Shown in pieces: positions 1 through 6,234 of a stretch of DNA of 9,391 nt; positions within the stretch are counted from its first letter, which is position 1, and the number at the start of each line of letters is the position of its first letter. The position numbers and the translations under genes are program-made. The notes under the pieces were generated by a model, which did no database searches, was not told the origin of the DNA, and saw only the letters and a program-made list of their open reading frames with translations. Origin of the DNA: Myxococcales bacterium (lineage in GTDB: Bacteria > Myxococcota_A > Bradymonadia > Bradymonadales > Bradymonadaceae); assembly GCA_007120915.1 (NCBI GenBank), contig SKMT01000365.1:1-9391 (forward strand), written 5' to 3'.

Positions 1-52
1 CTCGATCTTTGACAGGTGAATAGCAACGGATCGTTCAGGTGGTCGCCGACAC

Positions 53-57
53 AGGAG
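53..57 (+). promoter_or_regulatory. Ribosome binding site of the integrase
   Basis: AGGAG lies six bases before the ATG at 64. It decides the start: an in-frame GTG at 16 would add 16 residues but has no comparable site. A perfect TTGACA hexamer lies at 9-14, but no good -10 box follows at 16-18 bases, so a promoter here is not supported. Confidence 0.75.
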
Positions 58-63
58 ACCACC

Positions 64-1206
64 ATGAACATCAAGAACATCAAGGAAATCGACGACGGAA
101 AATTCGAGATCAGATTTTCCTACATCGACGAACTGACCGGCAAACGCCGTCGGGTCAGAAGGCGCATTGAAGGCACGGTAGCCGATGCGATTGAGTATCG
201 AGATACTCTGAAGCGAAAAGCCAAGAACGGCAATCTGGGGCGGTCTGAGCGGGTCGATAAGCCACTGTCTGAATGGTTGGACGATTATCTGGAACACCGA
301 AAAAAGGTGGACCAGGTCGCACCCTCGACACTGGAGAATGAGACCCTTCTGTACAGCTCGAATATTGTCCCAGACATCGGAGACTGGCGGCCAGATGCGG
401 TTGAGTTACACCATCTGGACCAGTTGGTGTCGGAATGGCTCACGAGCCGTAAAGACAACGGCGAGCCGTATAGTACGACAACCATTCACAACCGGGTCGG
501 ATATTTGACCAGATTGTTGCGATGGGTCTTCAAACGGATCGGGAAACCCACGGGATTTCTCCGGGACGTAGACAGGCCAGCGAAGGCCAAGAGACGAAAG
601 GGGAGGGTTCTGTCACCGGAGGAAGTGAAGTCGCTTCTGGACGGTCTGACACCCTTCTGGGCGATACTCGCCTACAGCTTGCTCGTTACGGGGCAGAGGT
701 GGGGGGCGGTCACGGCCCTCAGATGGTCAGATGTCGATTTCGTTGACGAGACCATCACTTTTGAACGGTCCCACTACAGGGGCCAGGTCAGGGAGGGCAA
801 CAAGTCCGGGGATATCGTCCGGATTCCGATGCCCGATGCTCTTAGCCGGCGCCTGAAGAGGCATCGGCAGTGGATGATGAAGACACAGCGGGCGGGGTTT
901 GACACGGGACTTGTGTTCCCAGCCCGTGTTGACGATCCCGATGATGCCGCGAACAACGGTTTCATCGAATCAGCGTCGCTGAGAAAGCAAATGCAGCTTG
1001 TGTGCGATGAGCTGGGGATTGACCGATGCAGTCCCCACGACCTTCGCCGGACCCACAACACCATGTTGGTAGAGTCAGGGGTTGAAGGGACCATCATCCG
1101 GTCAATCACTGGACACAGTGACGAGGCGATGACCGACCACTACTACCACGGGTCGAAACAGGCGAAATCGGACGCTCTCAACCGTGTTGTGAGCATGGTC
1201 GATTGA
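64..1206 (+). CDS. Tyrosine recombinase / phage-type integrase
   Basis: This 380-residue protein is a site-specific recombinase of the tyrosine family, which cuts and rejoins attP and attB through a covalent phosphotyrosine link. Residues 1-57 are basic and resemble the small arm-type DNA-binding domain of phage integrases. Residues about 67-160 match the helical core-binding domain (LSEWLDDYLEHRK onward). Residues about 180-375 are the catalytic domain. All expected active-site residues can be placed: R212 (TGQRWG), K247 (NKSGD), H325 and R328 (SPHDLRRT), H351 (GHSDEAMT) and nucleophile Y360 (DHYYH). Length is normal and nothing is broken, so it is probably active or was recently. It points at the tRNA fragment 100 bases downstream, its likely attachment site. 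No excisionase is visible in the window. Confidence 0.95.
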   Translation: MNIKNIKEIDDGKFEIRFSYIDELTGKRRRVRRRIEGTVADAIEYRDTLKRKAKNGNLGRSERVDKPLSEWLDDYLEHRKKVDQVAPSTLENETLLYSSNIVPDIGDWRPDAVELHHLDQLVSEWLTSRKDNGEPYSTTTIHNRVGYLTRLLRWVFKRIGKPTGFLRDVDRPAKAKRRKGRVLSPEEVKSLLDGLTPFWAILAYSLLVTGQRWGAVTALRWSDVDFVDETITFERSHYRGQVREGNKSGDIVRIPMPDALSRRLKRHRQWMMKTQRAGFDTGLVFPARVDDPDDAANNGFIESASLRKQMQLVCDELGIDRCSPHDLRRTHNTMLVESGVEGTIIRSITGHSDEAMTDHYYHGSKQAKSDALNRVVSMVD

Positions 1207-1250
1207 TGGTCATTGGACCAGAAATTGGACCACACCAACAAACACCAAAA
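1207..1250 (+). repeat. Short direct and inverted repeats behind the integrase
   Basis: ATTGGACCA occurs twice, at 1212-1220 and 1224-1232. The first copy is also half of a perfect inverted repeat, TGGTC (1207-1211) with GACCA (1216-1220). ACACCAA occurs at 1232-1238 and again at 1242-1248, one helical turn apart. Repeats between an integrase gene and its att core are often arm-type binding sites for the integrase; that role is inference. The hairpin is too small (5 bp) and lacks a T-run, so it is not a convincing terminator. Confidence 0.4.
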
Positions 1251-1303
1251 TTCAGAAATGGAGGAAACCCGCATAAACGTTGACGATAACAGGATCAAAG
1301 AAA

Positions 1304-1359
1304 GTTGGAGCACTAGAATCGCACTCTAGAGGTCGCGGGTTCGAGACCCGCCGGCTCCA
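1304..1359 (+). tRNA. Truncated tRNA 3' fragment, Ala(CGC)-like, probable att site
   Basis: The fragment folds as tRNA from the D-arm onward. D-stem 3' strand is GAGC 1308-1311. Anticodon stem CTAGA/TCTAG is 1313-1317/1325-1329 with the seven-base loop ATCGCAC. The variable loop AGGTC is 1330-1334. T-arm GCGGG/CCCGC surrounds TTCGAGA at 1335-1351. Acceptor 3' strand CGGCTCC is 1352-1358 and discriminator A is 1359. With U33 at 1319, the anticodon is CGC (Ala). The U at acceptor position 70 would allow the G3-U70 pair typical of tRNA-Ala, but the 5' strand is absent. No 5' acceptor strand or 5' D-stem strand lies upstream, so the gene is not functional as it stands. CCA is not encoded. Bases left of the crossover may come from the element rather than from the original gene. 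Confidence 0.75.
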
Positions 1360-1368
1360 CTTCAGATG

Positions 1369-1399
1369 CCCGTGTCACCGTTCGGTGGCGCGGGTTTTT
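1369..1399 (+). terminator. Rho-independent terminator behind the tRNA fragment
   Basis: An 11-bp stem (1369-1379 with 1384-1394, including two G-T wobbles) closes a GTTC loop and is followed by five T. It starts ten bases after the tRNA fragment in the same direction, so it is most likely the original terminator of the disrupted tRNA gene. It would also stop transcripts leaving the integrase before they run into the convergent operon. Confidence 0.85.
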
Positions 1400-1487
1400 A
1401 TGTAGATATACCACGAACGGGGTATTTCGACGCGTGAGGGGGGTCATTAGGATGGCCGTTGTGCATAGGACGGCCTGGGGGTCTTCA
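1400..1487. other. Non-coding spacer between convergent units
   Basis: No gene is seen. A small inverted repeat, GGCCGT (1454-1459) with ACGGCC (1470-1475), encloses ten bases and has no T-run on either side. Nothing else here can be assigned. Confidence 0.5.
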
Positions 1488-1520
1488 GCCGGGCTGTGGG
1501 ACGGGCTCCCACAGCCCGGT
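1488..1520 (-). terminator. Strong hairpin directly behind the lipoprotein gene
   Basis: A perfect 13-bp GC-rich stem (1489-1501 with 1507-1519) has a five-base loop. On the minus strand it begins at the base after the TAA stop of the Cys-rich lipoprotein gene. It lacks a T-run on either strand, so it is an atypical terminator. It could end transcription with help, or protect the mRNA 3' end. Confidence 0.55.
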
Positions 1521-3262
1521 TACTCTGTTGAGCAGTAGCGAAGCTCAGCCCAGGGGGCATCGGCGTTGATGCAGGCGTCGCCGTTGCAGTCGTCATCGTT
1601 CATGCAGGGGGTCACACAGATGTCGTCGCCGCTGTCGCCCACGGGTGCACAGGTGGTGCCGGAGGGGCAGCCGTCGTCGTAGAGGCTGGACCGGTTGCAA
1701 CTGTCGCCGACGGACTTGCCCGATGAACCGCCGTTGGGCAGGCAACGGAAGTTGGGGGTGCAGGTGTGGTCGGGGAAGGCGGGGTCGGCGGTGCAGCGTG
1801 CACCGGATCCACAGTCATCGGCATCCGGAGAGCAACGTTCGGTGCAGAAGCCGTATTCGTCGAGATCGATGTCGTCTTCGTCGTCTTCGGTGTCTTCAAA
1901 AAACGGGTTGGTGCAATACTGGTCGGAGGGGCAGCCCTGGTGGGTTTCGCGTTCGCACAGGCGCAGGCACTCTTGCTCGATGCACACGAAGTCCTTGTCG
2001 CAGTCGCCGGAGCCAAAACAGGAGTCACCGGCCTGGCCGCCGCCGGCGTCGTCGTTATCCCTGCAGGTAGACAGAAAGTGGGTGGGTTCCCCGTCGCCGT
2101 CGAGCGCAAGTTGGAGGGTGCAGTATTCGTCGCTGCCACAGTCGTCGTCATCGAAGGGGTTGCACGACCCGGGGGCGGAGCCCTGATCGACTTCGCAGGT
2201 GAAATATTCGCAGGTGCCGTCGTCACAGATGTCACCGACGTCACAATCGGCGCCGCAGCCTCCACAGTGTTGGAAGCTGGTGTCAAAGTCGACATCGACG
2301 CATTCATCGGGCATGCAGATGTTGTCGGCCGTACATCCTTCGCCGGAGGGGCAGTCTCCGCAGTGGACGGATCGTGACTCGCCGCACCGGTCTTTGATCT
2401 GTACAGACCCGCATTCTATGTCATCGCTTTCAGCGGCGTCGTCGCATAGCTCGTCATCCGATTCGGGCTGGCAGATACACTCGTTGATCTGGCAGTCGTA
2501 ATAATCGTCGGGGCAGTTGTCACCACAGTCGAGGACTCCGCCGCAGCCGTCGGGGAGTGTGCCGCACTCATCGTCTGCGCACTCTGTTTCGGGTGAGCAG
2601 TCAGCTCCCGAACACTCGAAGTCGGTGCACGACTCCGATGGGTCACAGTCGACCCCGTCTTCGTGCTCGCTGCAGTCGACGAGATTGCCGCAGCCGTCGG
2701 GCACCATCCCGCAGAGCCCGTCGCAGTCGACGCCACATTCCTGGCAGACGTTGTCGTGAGGGTGGCAGATAAAGTCATCGTCACACCCGCCGCAGTCAAC
2801 GGTTTGCTGTTCGCCACAGCGGTCCTCGATGTCGTGCGTACCACAGGGGGTGTCGTCGAGTTCGTCACCGATCTGATCGCACAACTGCTGCTCGGGCTCC
2901 GGTTCGCAGACGCAACTGTTGGATTCACAGGTCTCATCGGTAGCGCAGTCGCCGCAGTCGACAGTGCGTTGTTCCTCACAGCGGTCGGTCAGCTCGGCGC
3001 TGCCACAGTCGTAGCCGGCTTCATCGCACAGCTCATCGTCGGATTCGGGCTGACAGACGTCATCATCGGTATCATCGTCGACGTCTTCGGTACCGGCGTC
3101 GAGATCGTCGGGAGAGCCGACGGCATCGACGTCGTAGTGAATGTTGCATCCGGCGAACATCATCAGCGCAGCGACGGCGCCAATCCACAGCCAGTGCGCC
3201 GGTGAACCGATGCCCGCCGATGGCTGAAGGCGCTGTGATGTCGAACTGCAGTGACAATCCAT
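1520..3262 (-). CDS. Cysteine-rich acidic predicted lipoprotein with repeats
   Basis: This 580-residue exported protein has no recognised enzyme domain. A hydrophobic segment (about 24-38) ends in MMFAGC, a plausible lipobox with C39 as the lipidated residue. An Asp-rich linker (about 43-69) follows. The mature part carries about 72 further cysteines, spaced as in disulfide-bonded secreted repeats. Three long repeats of about 40 residues (70-106, 119-160, 264-304) share a Cys-x-Pro-Glu start, then LCD, DRC and VDCGDC-like blocks. Two shorter repeats (184-197 and 233-246) have the form CGxxPDGCGxxxDC. Residues 321-351 carry a CGGCGxxC knot, and the C-terminal third has C-x5-C patterns such as CPSDQYC and CPSGTTC. 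Similar proteins are common in myxobacteria and Bradymonadales (from memory), where automatic names are often unreliable. The start overlaps the TPR gene stop by one base (TGATG), with AGGA at 3271-3274, so translation is probably coupled. It likely sits outside the cytoplasm as an adhesion, binding or structural partner; the exact role is unknown. Confidence 0.82.
   Translation of the reverse strand: MDCHCSSTSQRLQPSAGIGSPAHWLWIGAVAALMMFAGCNIHYDVDAVGSPDDLDAGTEDVDDDTDDDVCQPESDDELCDEAGYDCGSAELTDRCEEQRTVDCGDCATDETCESNSCVCEPEPEQQLCDQIGDELDDTPCGTHDIEDRCGEQQTVDCGGCDDDFICHPHDNVCQECGVDCDGLCGMVPDGCGNLVDCSEHEDGVDCDPSESCTDFECSGADCSPETECADDECGTLPDGCGGVLDCGDNCPDDYYDCQINECICQPESDDELCDDAAESDDIECGSVQIKDRCGESRSVHCGDCPSGEGCTADNICMPDECVDVDFDTSFQHCGGCGADCDVGDICDDGTCEYFTCEVDQGSAPGSCNPFDDDDCGSDEYCTLQLALDGDGEPTHFLSTCRDNDDAGGGQAGDSCFGSGDCDKDFVCIEQECLRLCERETHQGCPSDQYCTNPFFEDTEDDEDDIDLDEYGFCTERCSPDADDCGSGARCTADPAFPDHTCTPNFRCLPNGGSSGKSVGDSCNRSSLYDDGCPSGTTCAPVGDSGDDICVTPCMNDDDCNGDACINADAPWAELRYCSTE
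2351..3055 (-). repeat. Internal coding repeats of the Cys-rich lipoprotein
   Basis: Three diverged copies of one roughly 40-codon unit lie at 2945-3055, 2783-2908 and 2351-2473. The first and third both begin CQPESDDELCD and are closest to each other, although the second lies between them. Two copies of a 14-codon CGxxPDGCGxxxDC unit lie at 2672-2713 and 2525-2566. The pattern suggests growth by duplication of mixed blocks. Confidence 0.75.
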
Positions 3263-4212
3263 CAGAAGCGTCCTGTCAGATTCAGCATTCCGGCACCCGA
3301 CTCATCGGTGCCGACTGCCGGCAACAGTTGCAGATTCCAGGAAGTTGCGCTGTGGTCAGGAGAGGAGCCGGACAATCCACCGATCAACCACATGGTGATG
3401 CCGGCGGCGGCGAGTCCGGCGCCGGAATACAGGGCGATGCGCCCCCGCTGGGTGGTCTGTTCGATCTCGGAGCGCAGCTCGTTATACGTGGTCTGATCTC
3501 CCTGTTCGGCGGCCGTTTCGTAGGCCTGGATGCGATCGTCGAGCTGGAACTCAAGCACACCGGCGTAGCCGAGAAGTCCGACTCCGCCCATGGTTGTGAC
3601 GACTCCAATCCAGCCGACGGCGCCCAGCCCGGACGGGTCGTCGACTTCGGGGGGCGGTTCGACATCAGGTGGTTCTTCGTCGACGGTCCGTCGGCGATCA
3701 GCGATGCGTTGCTCCACATCGTCGCCCACTGCTGTGGCAGTGATGGCCACACCGGTTGCGTCGGCACGTGCTGCGTTGCGCGTTGCTTCGTCCGCAGGAA
3801 GACCTTCCAGCTCCCCTGCTTCGACGGCGGTGCGGTGAGCATCTTCGATGTCGCCCAGGTGCAGATAAGCCAGGGACTTGTTGTACAGAATCATCGGGTG
3901 TGGATACAGCCGGCTCGCCCGGCGAAATTCGACGATGGCCCGTCCATAGTTGCCCGAGAAGTAGTGCTCTGCGCCCTGTTCGAAGTGCTCGTTGGCCTGG
4001 CGAAGATCCTCCTCGGTGGGTTCGTCGTCGACGATACCGTCGTCGAGTTCATCTGGATCTTCCTGGATCGCTTCTGGTTCCGAGGCGTGAGCTGTCGTCG
4101 CCCCCGCAATGGCAATGCACATAAACAAAAGCGACGCCGCTGTGAGCATACCAGCGAGCAAGAACGACCGGGCGCAGACGGTGGAGGTGAATATTGTTGT
4201 CGATCTGTTCAT
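3262..4212 (-). CDS. Exported TPR-repeat protein with C-terminal membrane segments
   Basis: This 316-residue protein starts with a long signal peptide (hydrophobic about 17-38) and a plausible cleavage site after AHA at 43. An acidic linker leads to two tetratricopeptide-like repeats. Residues about 71-104 (ANEHFEQGAEHYFSGNYGRA and onward) are the clearer one, and 106-135 (YNKSLAYLHLGDIEDA) the second. TPRs are protein-binding helical pairs. A Pro/Glu-rich spacer (about 178-192) precedes hydrophobic segments at about 197-219 and 258-280, which flank a polar, probably coiled stretch (222-257). The protein ends in NLTGRF. It lies 18 bases after the kinase stop with a good ribosome site (AAGAGG, 4218-4223), and its stop overlaps the lipoprotein start. 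Similar TPR proteins with two membrane segments often accompany kinases in myxobacteria-like genomes (from memory). It may be a scaffold linking the kinase to the lipoprotein; this is inference. Confidence 0.78.
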   Translation of the reverse strand: MNRSTTIFTSTVCARSFLLAGMLTAASLLFMCIAIAGATTAHASEPEAIQEDPDELDDGIVDDEPTEEDLRQANEHFEQGAEHYFSGNYGRAIVEFRRASRLYPHPMILYNKSLAYLHLGDIEDAHRTAVEAGELEGLPADEATRNAARADATGVAITATAVGDDVEQRIADRRRTVDEEPPDVEPPPEVDDPSGLGAVGWIGVVTTMGGVGLLGYAGVLEFQLDDRIQAYETAAEQGDQTTYNELRSEIEQTTQRGRIALYSGAGLAAAGITMWLIGGLSGSSPDHSATSWNLQLLPAVGTDESGAGMLNLTGRF

Positions 4213-4230
4213 CGCCGCCTCTTGGGCCAG

Positions 4231-6051
4231 TTAGTCAAGCGGGATGAAACCAGGCTCGGTCTGTTCCTGCTCGTCTTTCTGAGGCTCGTCATCTTGCTGC
4301 TCTTCTGGCTCGGGTTGAGGCTCAGGTTGAGGCTCTGGCTCGGGCTGAGGCTCAGGTTCGGGCTCGGGTTGAGGCTCAGGTTCTGGCTCGGGTTGAGGCT
4401 CAGGTTCTGGCTCGGGTTCTGGCCTGGGAGCCGGTTGCGGAGCGTGATCGGCGACAGGTTCATCTCCATCATCGGCGGATTCCAGTTCCAGTTCAATGTG
4501 CGTCTGGAACTCGTCGATCGTTGCCTCAGTGGGTTCTCTGTTGTCGTGCTCGGCTCTGATAGTTACTGGAAATTCGTGGTCGCTACCAGCGACGTCGACG
4601 GGGCTGGTGCCCACGCGCTGACCGTCGATGATGATCCGAGCGTCGTCAGGGTCGGTTGTGACGTGAAATGTGGAGGCACCATCCGACGCCGTTTCCAGCG
4701 AGGATTCCGTCGCCGAGCGCGCCTGGCTGACAGATTCGTCCAACTCGGCGGCGGCGAGTTCATCGGCATCCTCATCGGGGTCCGATGGGAAAATGATGTC
4801 GGTAAACATCAGGGCGGCGAGCACAGCGATGACAATCACAGCCGAGACGACTCCGGTGATCAAACTGGGGTTGGAACGCCACGGTGCTTCGGAGCCCACC
4901 TGTGAGGTTTCGGTGGGAGGATCCCGATGTTGAGGTGGCTGGTCTGAAGTCTGGTGTTGCTGCGAGTCGGAAGTCTGGTGTTGCTGCGACAGGTGGGCGT
5001 GGTGAGAGCCCGAATCGAGTTGCGTGGTGGGATTTTCGTCCGAGGGGAGTTGATTGTCCGCGGATGATGGCTGTGGACTTTCGTGGGGAACGACTTCCGT
5101 CAGCTCGACGAGTTCGTCGTCGGGCTTCTGTTGGTGTTGAGTTGACGGGGTTGCAGTGGCGGGGTCGGACAGATTGAGCGAATCGAGCGCTTCGAGCACT
5201 TCGTCTGCGCTCTTGAATCGCTGACGGACGTCCTTAGCCAGCAGTTTTTCCAGAAGAGTACGCAGCTCGCCAGGAACACGATCGTCGTCCGGGGTCAAAA
5301 TAGGTTCCGGGCTGACCTGGCGGCTGATGATCTGCATGGTGGACTCACCACCGACGGCCTTGGTGCCATACAGTATTTCGTAGACAACCAGCCCCAGGCT
5401 GTAGAGGTCGCTGTGGGGGCCGATTTCGTCTTTACCCAGCAATTGTTCTGGGGACATGTAGCGAGGGGTGCCGATGATCTTGCCCTCGCGGGTCAACTCA
5501 GTCTGTTTGGTCTGTTGGTCGTCGAAGATGTGCTTGGCGATGCCGAAATCGAGCACTTTGACCTGATCGCGGCGCCCCACATGGTCGTAGACCATGATGT
5601 TGGCTGGCTTCAGATCCCGGTGCAGAATGCCCATGGCGTGGGCTTCCTGAATACTGGACAGACACTGGCGCAGGATGTTGGCGACTCGGTCGGGGGCGAT
5701 GGGGCCTGATTCTTCCAGCAATTCATCGAGGGGCTGGCCGGAGATGTATTCGAAGACCATGTAGGACATCCCGGAGTCGGTATGCCCGTAGTCGTACATG
5801 GTGATGGTATGAGGGTCCCGAAGGTTGGAGATGACCTTCGCCTCACGCTCGAAGCGCCGGACCCATCGGTCGAGCGCGTCATCATCGCCACCATCGGTGT
5901 TCAGCGGGCGCAGCACCTTCAGGGCCACATCGCGGTCAATGCCGGTCTGGGTTGCGCGATAGACGTGAGCAAACCCTCCCTGACCGAGAGCCGATTCGAT
6001 GCGATACCGCCCTTCGAATATCTCCCCGGGTTGTAAGGGTCTCCACTTCAT
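4231..6051 (-). CDS. Transmembrane Ser/Thr protein kinase with PEGA domain
   Basis: This 606-residue Hanks-type kinase phosphorylates Ser/Thr on unknown targets. The kinase domain spans about 15-290. Visible landmarks are the glycine loop GQGGFA (23-28, third Gly replaced by Ala), ATP-binding K45 (VALKVL), helix-C E70, HRDLKPAN (144-151, catalytic D146), DFG (168-170), and GTPRYMSPE (194-202) at the end of the activation loop. It should be active. A Gln/His/Ser-rich linker (about 295-390) with a tandem duplication leads to one membrane span (about 397-416). Outside lie a Ser/Asp-rich stretch, a PEGA-type domain (about 460-522, with VTTDPDDARIIIDGQRVGTSP) and a Pro-Glu/Pro-Gln rod (about 544-583). 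The start is fixed on the upstream side: an in-frame TGA directly precedes the ATG. No clear ribosome site is seen. It is the first gene of the operon with the TPR and lipoprotein genes and is probably their sensor or regulator (inference). Confidence 0.95.
   Translation of the reverse strand: MKWRPLQPGEIFEGRYRIESALGQGGFAHVYRATQTGIDRDVALKVLRPLNTDGGDDDALDRWVRRFEREAKVISNLRDPHTITMYDYGHTDSGMSYMVFEYISGQPLDELLEESGPIAPDRVANILRQCLSSIQEAHAMGILHRDLKPANIMVYDHVGRRDQVKVLDFGIAKHIFDDQQTKQTELTREGKIIGTPRYMSPEQLLGKDEIGPHSDLYSLGLVVYEILYGTKAVGGESTMQIISRQVSPEPILTPDDDRVPGELRTLLEKLLAKDVRQRFKSADEVLEALDSLNLSDPATATPSTQHQQKPDDELVELTEVVPHESPQPSSADNQLPSDENPTTQLDSGSHHAHLSQQHQTSDSQQHQTSDQPPQHRDPPTETSQVGSEAPWRSNPSLITGVVSAVIVIAVLAALMFTDIIFPSDPDEDADELAAAELDESVSQARSATESSLETASDGASTFHVTTDPDDARIIIDGQRVGTSPVDVAGSDHEFPVTIRAEHDNREPTEATIDEFQTHIELELESADDGDEPVADHAPQPAPRPEPEPEPEPQPEPEPEPQPEPEPEPQPEPEPQPEPQPEPEEQQDDEPQKDEQEQTEPGFIPLD
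4303..4422 (-). repeat. Degenerate hexanucleotide repeat coding a Pro-Glu rod
   Basis: About twenty six-base units encode alternating Pro-Glu and Pro-Gln pairs near the kinase C-terminus. Units differ mainly at third positions and in Glu/Gln choice. Because the unit is six bases, gain or loss of units changes length without a frameshift. Pro-Glu tracts form stiff extended chains that can cross the periplasm, as in TonB. Confidence 0.85.
4942..4989 (-). repeat. 24-bp tandem duplication in the kinase linker
   Basis: Two adjacent 24-base units (4942-4965 and 4966-4989) differ at a single base (T4945 against G4969). They encode SQQHQTSD twice (residues 355-370). The near identity points to a recent duplication in a flexible linker between the kinase domain and the membrane span. 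Confidence 0.85.
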
Positions 6052-6234
6052 TCAGAGCCGTATGCCGAAAGGACACCGAAAAGATGGTTGCTGTCCGGCT
6101 TCCAAGACGCTCGGCTCCGAAGGGTAACAAACGGTATCGATGGGAGCAATGTTTTCCAGCCGCTCATCCCTGTGAAATGGTTACATAATACGCCCCGGCG
6201 GGTATCGCGCAGAGGCTGCTATTGTGCCAAAGAA
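6052..6234 (-). promoter_or_regulatory. Upstream region of the kinase operon, candidate promoters
   Basis: This 183-base gap separates lspA from the kinase gene and is the only place in the window for a promoter of the three-gene operon. On the minus strand, TGGCAC at 6224-6229 followed by GC at 6215-6216 fits the GG-N10-GC frame of a sigma-54 promoter, although the -12 part (CAGC) is poor. A TATTAT at 6185-6190 could be a -10 box but has only a weak -35. No convincing terminator with a T-run is seen after lspA, so read-through from ileS-lspA is possible. Confidence 0.3.

Larger units (their letters stand above)
1..1360 (+). mobile_element. End of an integrated genetic element (integrase plus tRNA attachment site)
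   Basis: The stretch holds a complete tyrosine recombinase running toward a truncated tRNA 3' half, which is followed by a terminator. Elements that integrate at a tRNA 3' end leave one intact tRNA copy on one side and a 3' fragment on the other. The native terminator behind the fragment suggests the chromosome lies to its right and the element body to its left, outside the window. No phage structural, conjugation or cargo gene is visible here, so the kind of element (prophage, integrative conjugative element or genomic island) cannot be decided. The exact boundary within 1304-1359 is unknown. Confidence 0.6.

Noticed and set aside
16..63. Upstream GTG start for the integrase
   Set aside because: The ATG at 64 has AGGAG at the right distance, and integrases of this type begin near there.
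1258..1329. Short open frame of about 23 codons running into the tRNA fragment
   Set aside because: It overlaps the tRNA anticodon stem, has no family resemblance, and can arise by chance.
1304..1359. Reading the fragment as the 3' end of a tmRNA
   Set aside because: The T-arm and acceptor end resemble tmRNA, but a perfect 5-bp anticodon stem with a seven-base loop, U33 and a five-base variable loop fits an ordinary tRNA better.
1766..2377. 203-codon open frame on the plus strand opposite the Cys-rich gene
   Set aside because: The Val/Ala/Gly-rich translation mirrors the Cys/Asp codons of the real gene. It has no convincing ribosome site or domain.
4303..4440. CRISPR-like array suggested by regular repeats
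   Set aside because: The repeats are six-base coding units without spacers, inside the kinase reading frame.
3202..4905. 567-codon open frame on the plus strand, antisense to the TPR gene and the 3' part of the kinase gene
   Set aside because: It lies opposite two genes with clear domain or operon support. Its protein is low in recognisable structure and includes Leu/Arg runs that are just the reverse of the Pro-Glu repeat. High GC and biased codons explain its openness.
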